From NCBI GenBank assembly GCA_937949455.1, contig CALEDU010000029.1:1-6071 (forward strand): a stretch of DNA of 6,071 bases. The letters run 5' to 3'. The position numbers and the translations under genes are program-made. Source of the DNA: an uncultured Tepidimonas sp. Its GTDB lineage: Bacteria > Pseudomonadota > Gammaproteobacteria > Burkholderiales > Burkholderiaceae_C. The notes under the pieces were generated by a model. The model was not told the DNA's origin. It searched no databases and saw only the letters and a list, made by a program, of their open reading frames with translations. This document shows, in pieces, positions 4,916 through 6,071 of the stretch (the first letter of the stretch is position 1; each line of letters starts with the position of its first letter).

Positions 4916-6071
4916 TCACTCGATCGCTTTGACCATGTCCTCGACGACCTTCTTGGCGTCACCGAACACCATCATGGTCTTGTCCATGTAGAACAGCTCG
5001 TTGTCCAGACCCGCGTAACCCGCGGCCATGGACCGCTTGTTGACGATGACGGTGCGGGCCTTGTAGGCCTCCAGAATGGGCATGCCGTAGATGGGGCTGC
5101 CCTTTTGCAGCGCAGCCGGGTTGACCACATCGTTGGCACCCAGGATGATGGCCACATCGGCCTGACCGAACTCGCTGTTGATGTCTTCCATCTCGAACAC
5201 CTGGTCGTAAGGCACCTCGGCCTCGGCCAGCAGCACATTCATATGCCCGGGCATGCGGCCGGCTACCGGGTGGATGGCGTATTTGACCGTCACCCCTTTG
5301 TGGGTCAGCTTCTCGGCCAGCTCCTTGACCGCATGCTGGGCACGCGCCACCGCCAGACCATAGCCGGGCACGATGATCACGGTTTCGGCATTGCTGAGAA
5401 TGAAGGCCGCATCTTCGGCGCTGCCGCTCTTGACGCTGCGCTGTGGCTGCGCACCCTGGGCCCCGCCGCCAGCGCCACCGCCAAAGCCGCCCAGGATGAC
5501 GTTGATGAACGAGCGGTTCATCGCCTTGCACATGATGTAGCTCAGGATCGCACCGGACGAGCCGACCAGCGACCCGGCGATGATGAGCATCGGGTTGTTG
5601 AGCGAAAAGCCGATGCCCGCCGCCGCCCAACCGGAATAGCTGTTGAGCATGGACACCACCACCGGCATGTCGGCTCCGCCGATGGGGATGATGATCAACA
5701 CACCGAGCACGAAGCTCAGCGCTGTCAGCGCGTAAAAAGCGGCCCCGCTGCCGGTGGCGGCGAAGGTCAGCCCCAGGGCGATCACGGCCACACCCAGCGC
5801 CAAGTTGAGCCAGTGTTGGCCGGCAAACACGACGGGCGCGCCCTGGAACAGGCGGAACTTGTACTTGCCCGACAGCTTGCCGAACGCAATGACCGAGCCG
5901 CTGAAGGTGATGGCGCCGATGGCTGAGCCGAGGAACAGCTCGATCTTGTTACCAAACGGGATCTGCCCACCCTTGGGCGCCAGGTCGAAGGCCCACGGTT
6001 CGGTGACCACGGCGATGGCAATGCACACCGCGGCCAGGCCGATCATGCTGTGCATGAAGGCGACCAGCTCG
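4916..6071 (-). CDS. pntB: NAD(P) transhydrogenase subunit beta (partial, 5' end beyond window)
   Basis: 384 codons of PntB are visible. The protein enters at ELVAFMHS, so about 85-90 N-terminal residues lie outside the window; the Met at 6055 is internal, not the start. PntB with PntA couples hydride transfer between NADH and NADP+ to proton movement, usually making NADPH. Counting from that Met, residues ~1-190 are the membrane domain with several hydrophobic helices and the conserved IGGADMPVVVSMLNSYSGWA (125-144) and VGSSGAILSYIMCKAMNRSF (164-183). A Gly/Ala-rich linker (189-203) follows, then the NADP(H)-binding domain III: VPGYGLAVARAQ (229-240), IHPVAGRMPGHMNVLLAEA (261-279), ILGANDVVNPAA (304-315) and NKRSMAAGYAG (339-349). 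The C-terminus is complete. pntA is expected upstream, off the right edge. Nothing suggests damage. Confidence 0.95.
   Translation of the reverse strand, partial: ELVAFMHSMIGLAAVCIAIAVVTEPWAFDLAPKGGQIPFGNKIELFLGSAIGAITFSGSVIAFGKLSGKYKFRLFQGAPVVFAGQHWLNLALGVAVIALGLTFAATGSGAAFYALTALSFVLGVLIIIPIGGADMPVVVSMLNSYSGWAAAGIGFSLNNPMLIIAGSLVGSSGAILSYIMCKAMNRSFINVILGGFGGGAGGGAQGAQPQRSVKSGSAEDAAFILSNAETVIIVPGYGLAVARAQHAVKELAEKLTHKGVTVKYAIHPVAGRMPGHMNVLLAEAEVPYDQVFEMEDINSEFGQADVAIILGANDVVNPAALQKGSPIYGMPILEAYKARTVIVNKRSMAAGYAGLDNELFYMDKTMMVFGDAKKVVEDMVKAIE

Noticed and set aside
4883..4919. Near-repeat GACGGCTGGTCGAC / GACGCCTGGTCAC after pntB
   Set aside because: It is short, imperfect and partly overlaps the pntB stop region; chance similarity in GC-rich DNA is likely.
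5105..5926. 273-codon open frame on the plus strand opposite pntB
   Set aside because: It is antisense to conserved PntB domains, low-complexity His/Asp/Arg-rich, and has no recognisable family.

Overview
The window looks like the chromosome of a high-GC proteobacterium. PntB, FadD and the MTA/SAH nucleosidase all read like betaproteobacterial (Burkholderiales-type) proteins, but that placement is inference from general similarity, not a computed match. It divides into a wrecked mobile-element region (1-2286) and a conserved metabolic region (2288-6071) whose genes all lie on the minus strand.

Left part (1-2286): three transposable elements are nested or joined. An IS3-family element seems to have inserted just downstream of the nucleosidase gene. 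Its probable outer end is at about 2286 and its orfA starts at 564 on the minus strand. The rest of orfA is replaced, in frame, by the C-terminal part of an IS1380-type transposase that runs off the left edge. An ISL3-family element of 1649 bp (594-2242) sits in the leader between the IS3 end and orfA. It is delimited by 24-bp imperfect inverted repeats (20/24 matches) and a perfect 8-bp target duplication, TTTTCAAC.

The ISL3 element is itself rearranged. The zinc-finger 5' part of its transposase is missing, and in its place is an intact minimal nucleotidyltransferase (MNT) antitoxin gene followed by only the first 22 codons of its HEPN toxin partner (hepT). The remaining transposase frame carries a TAG stop between the second catalytic Asp and the catalytic Glu. 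The element is therefore transposase-dead by sequence but has intact ends and a possibly functional orphan antitoxin. A 17-bp direct repeat flanks the likely promoter of that gene.

Right part (2288-6071): pntB (beta subunit of the proton-translocating NAD(P) transhydrogenase, 5' end cut by the window), then a 166-bp intergenic region with a 14-bp palindrome and a short hairpin, then fadD (long-chain acyl-CoA synthetase), then mtnN (MTA/SAH nucleosidase) only 20 bp after fadD. fadD and mtnN probably form one transcription unit. Their roles are fatty-acid activation, methylthioadenosine/S-adenosylhomocysteine salvage and NADPH supply. Nothing in the sequence ties these to the mobile elements beyond the insertion abutting the mtnN stop codon.
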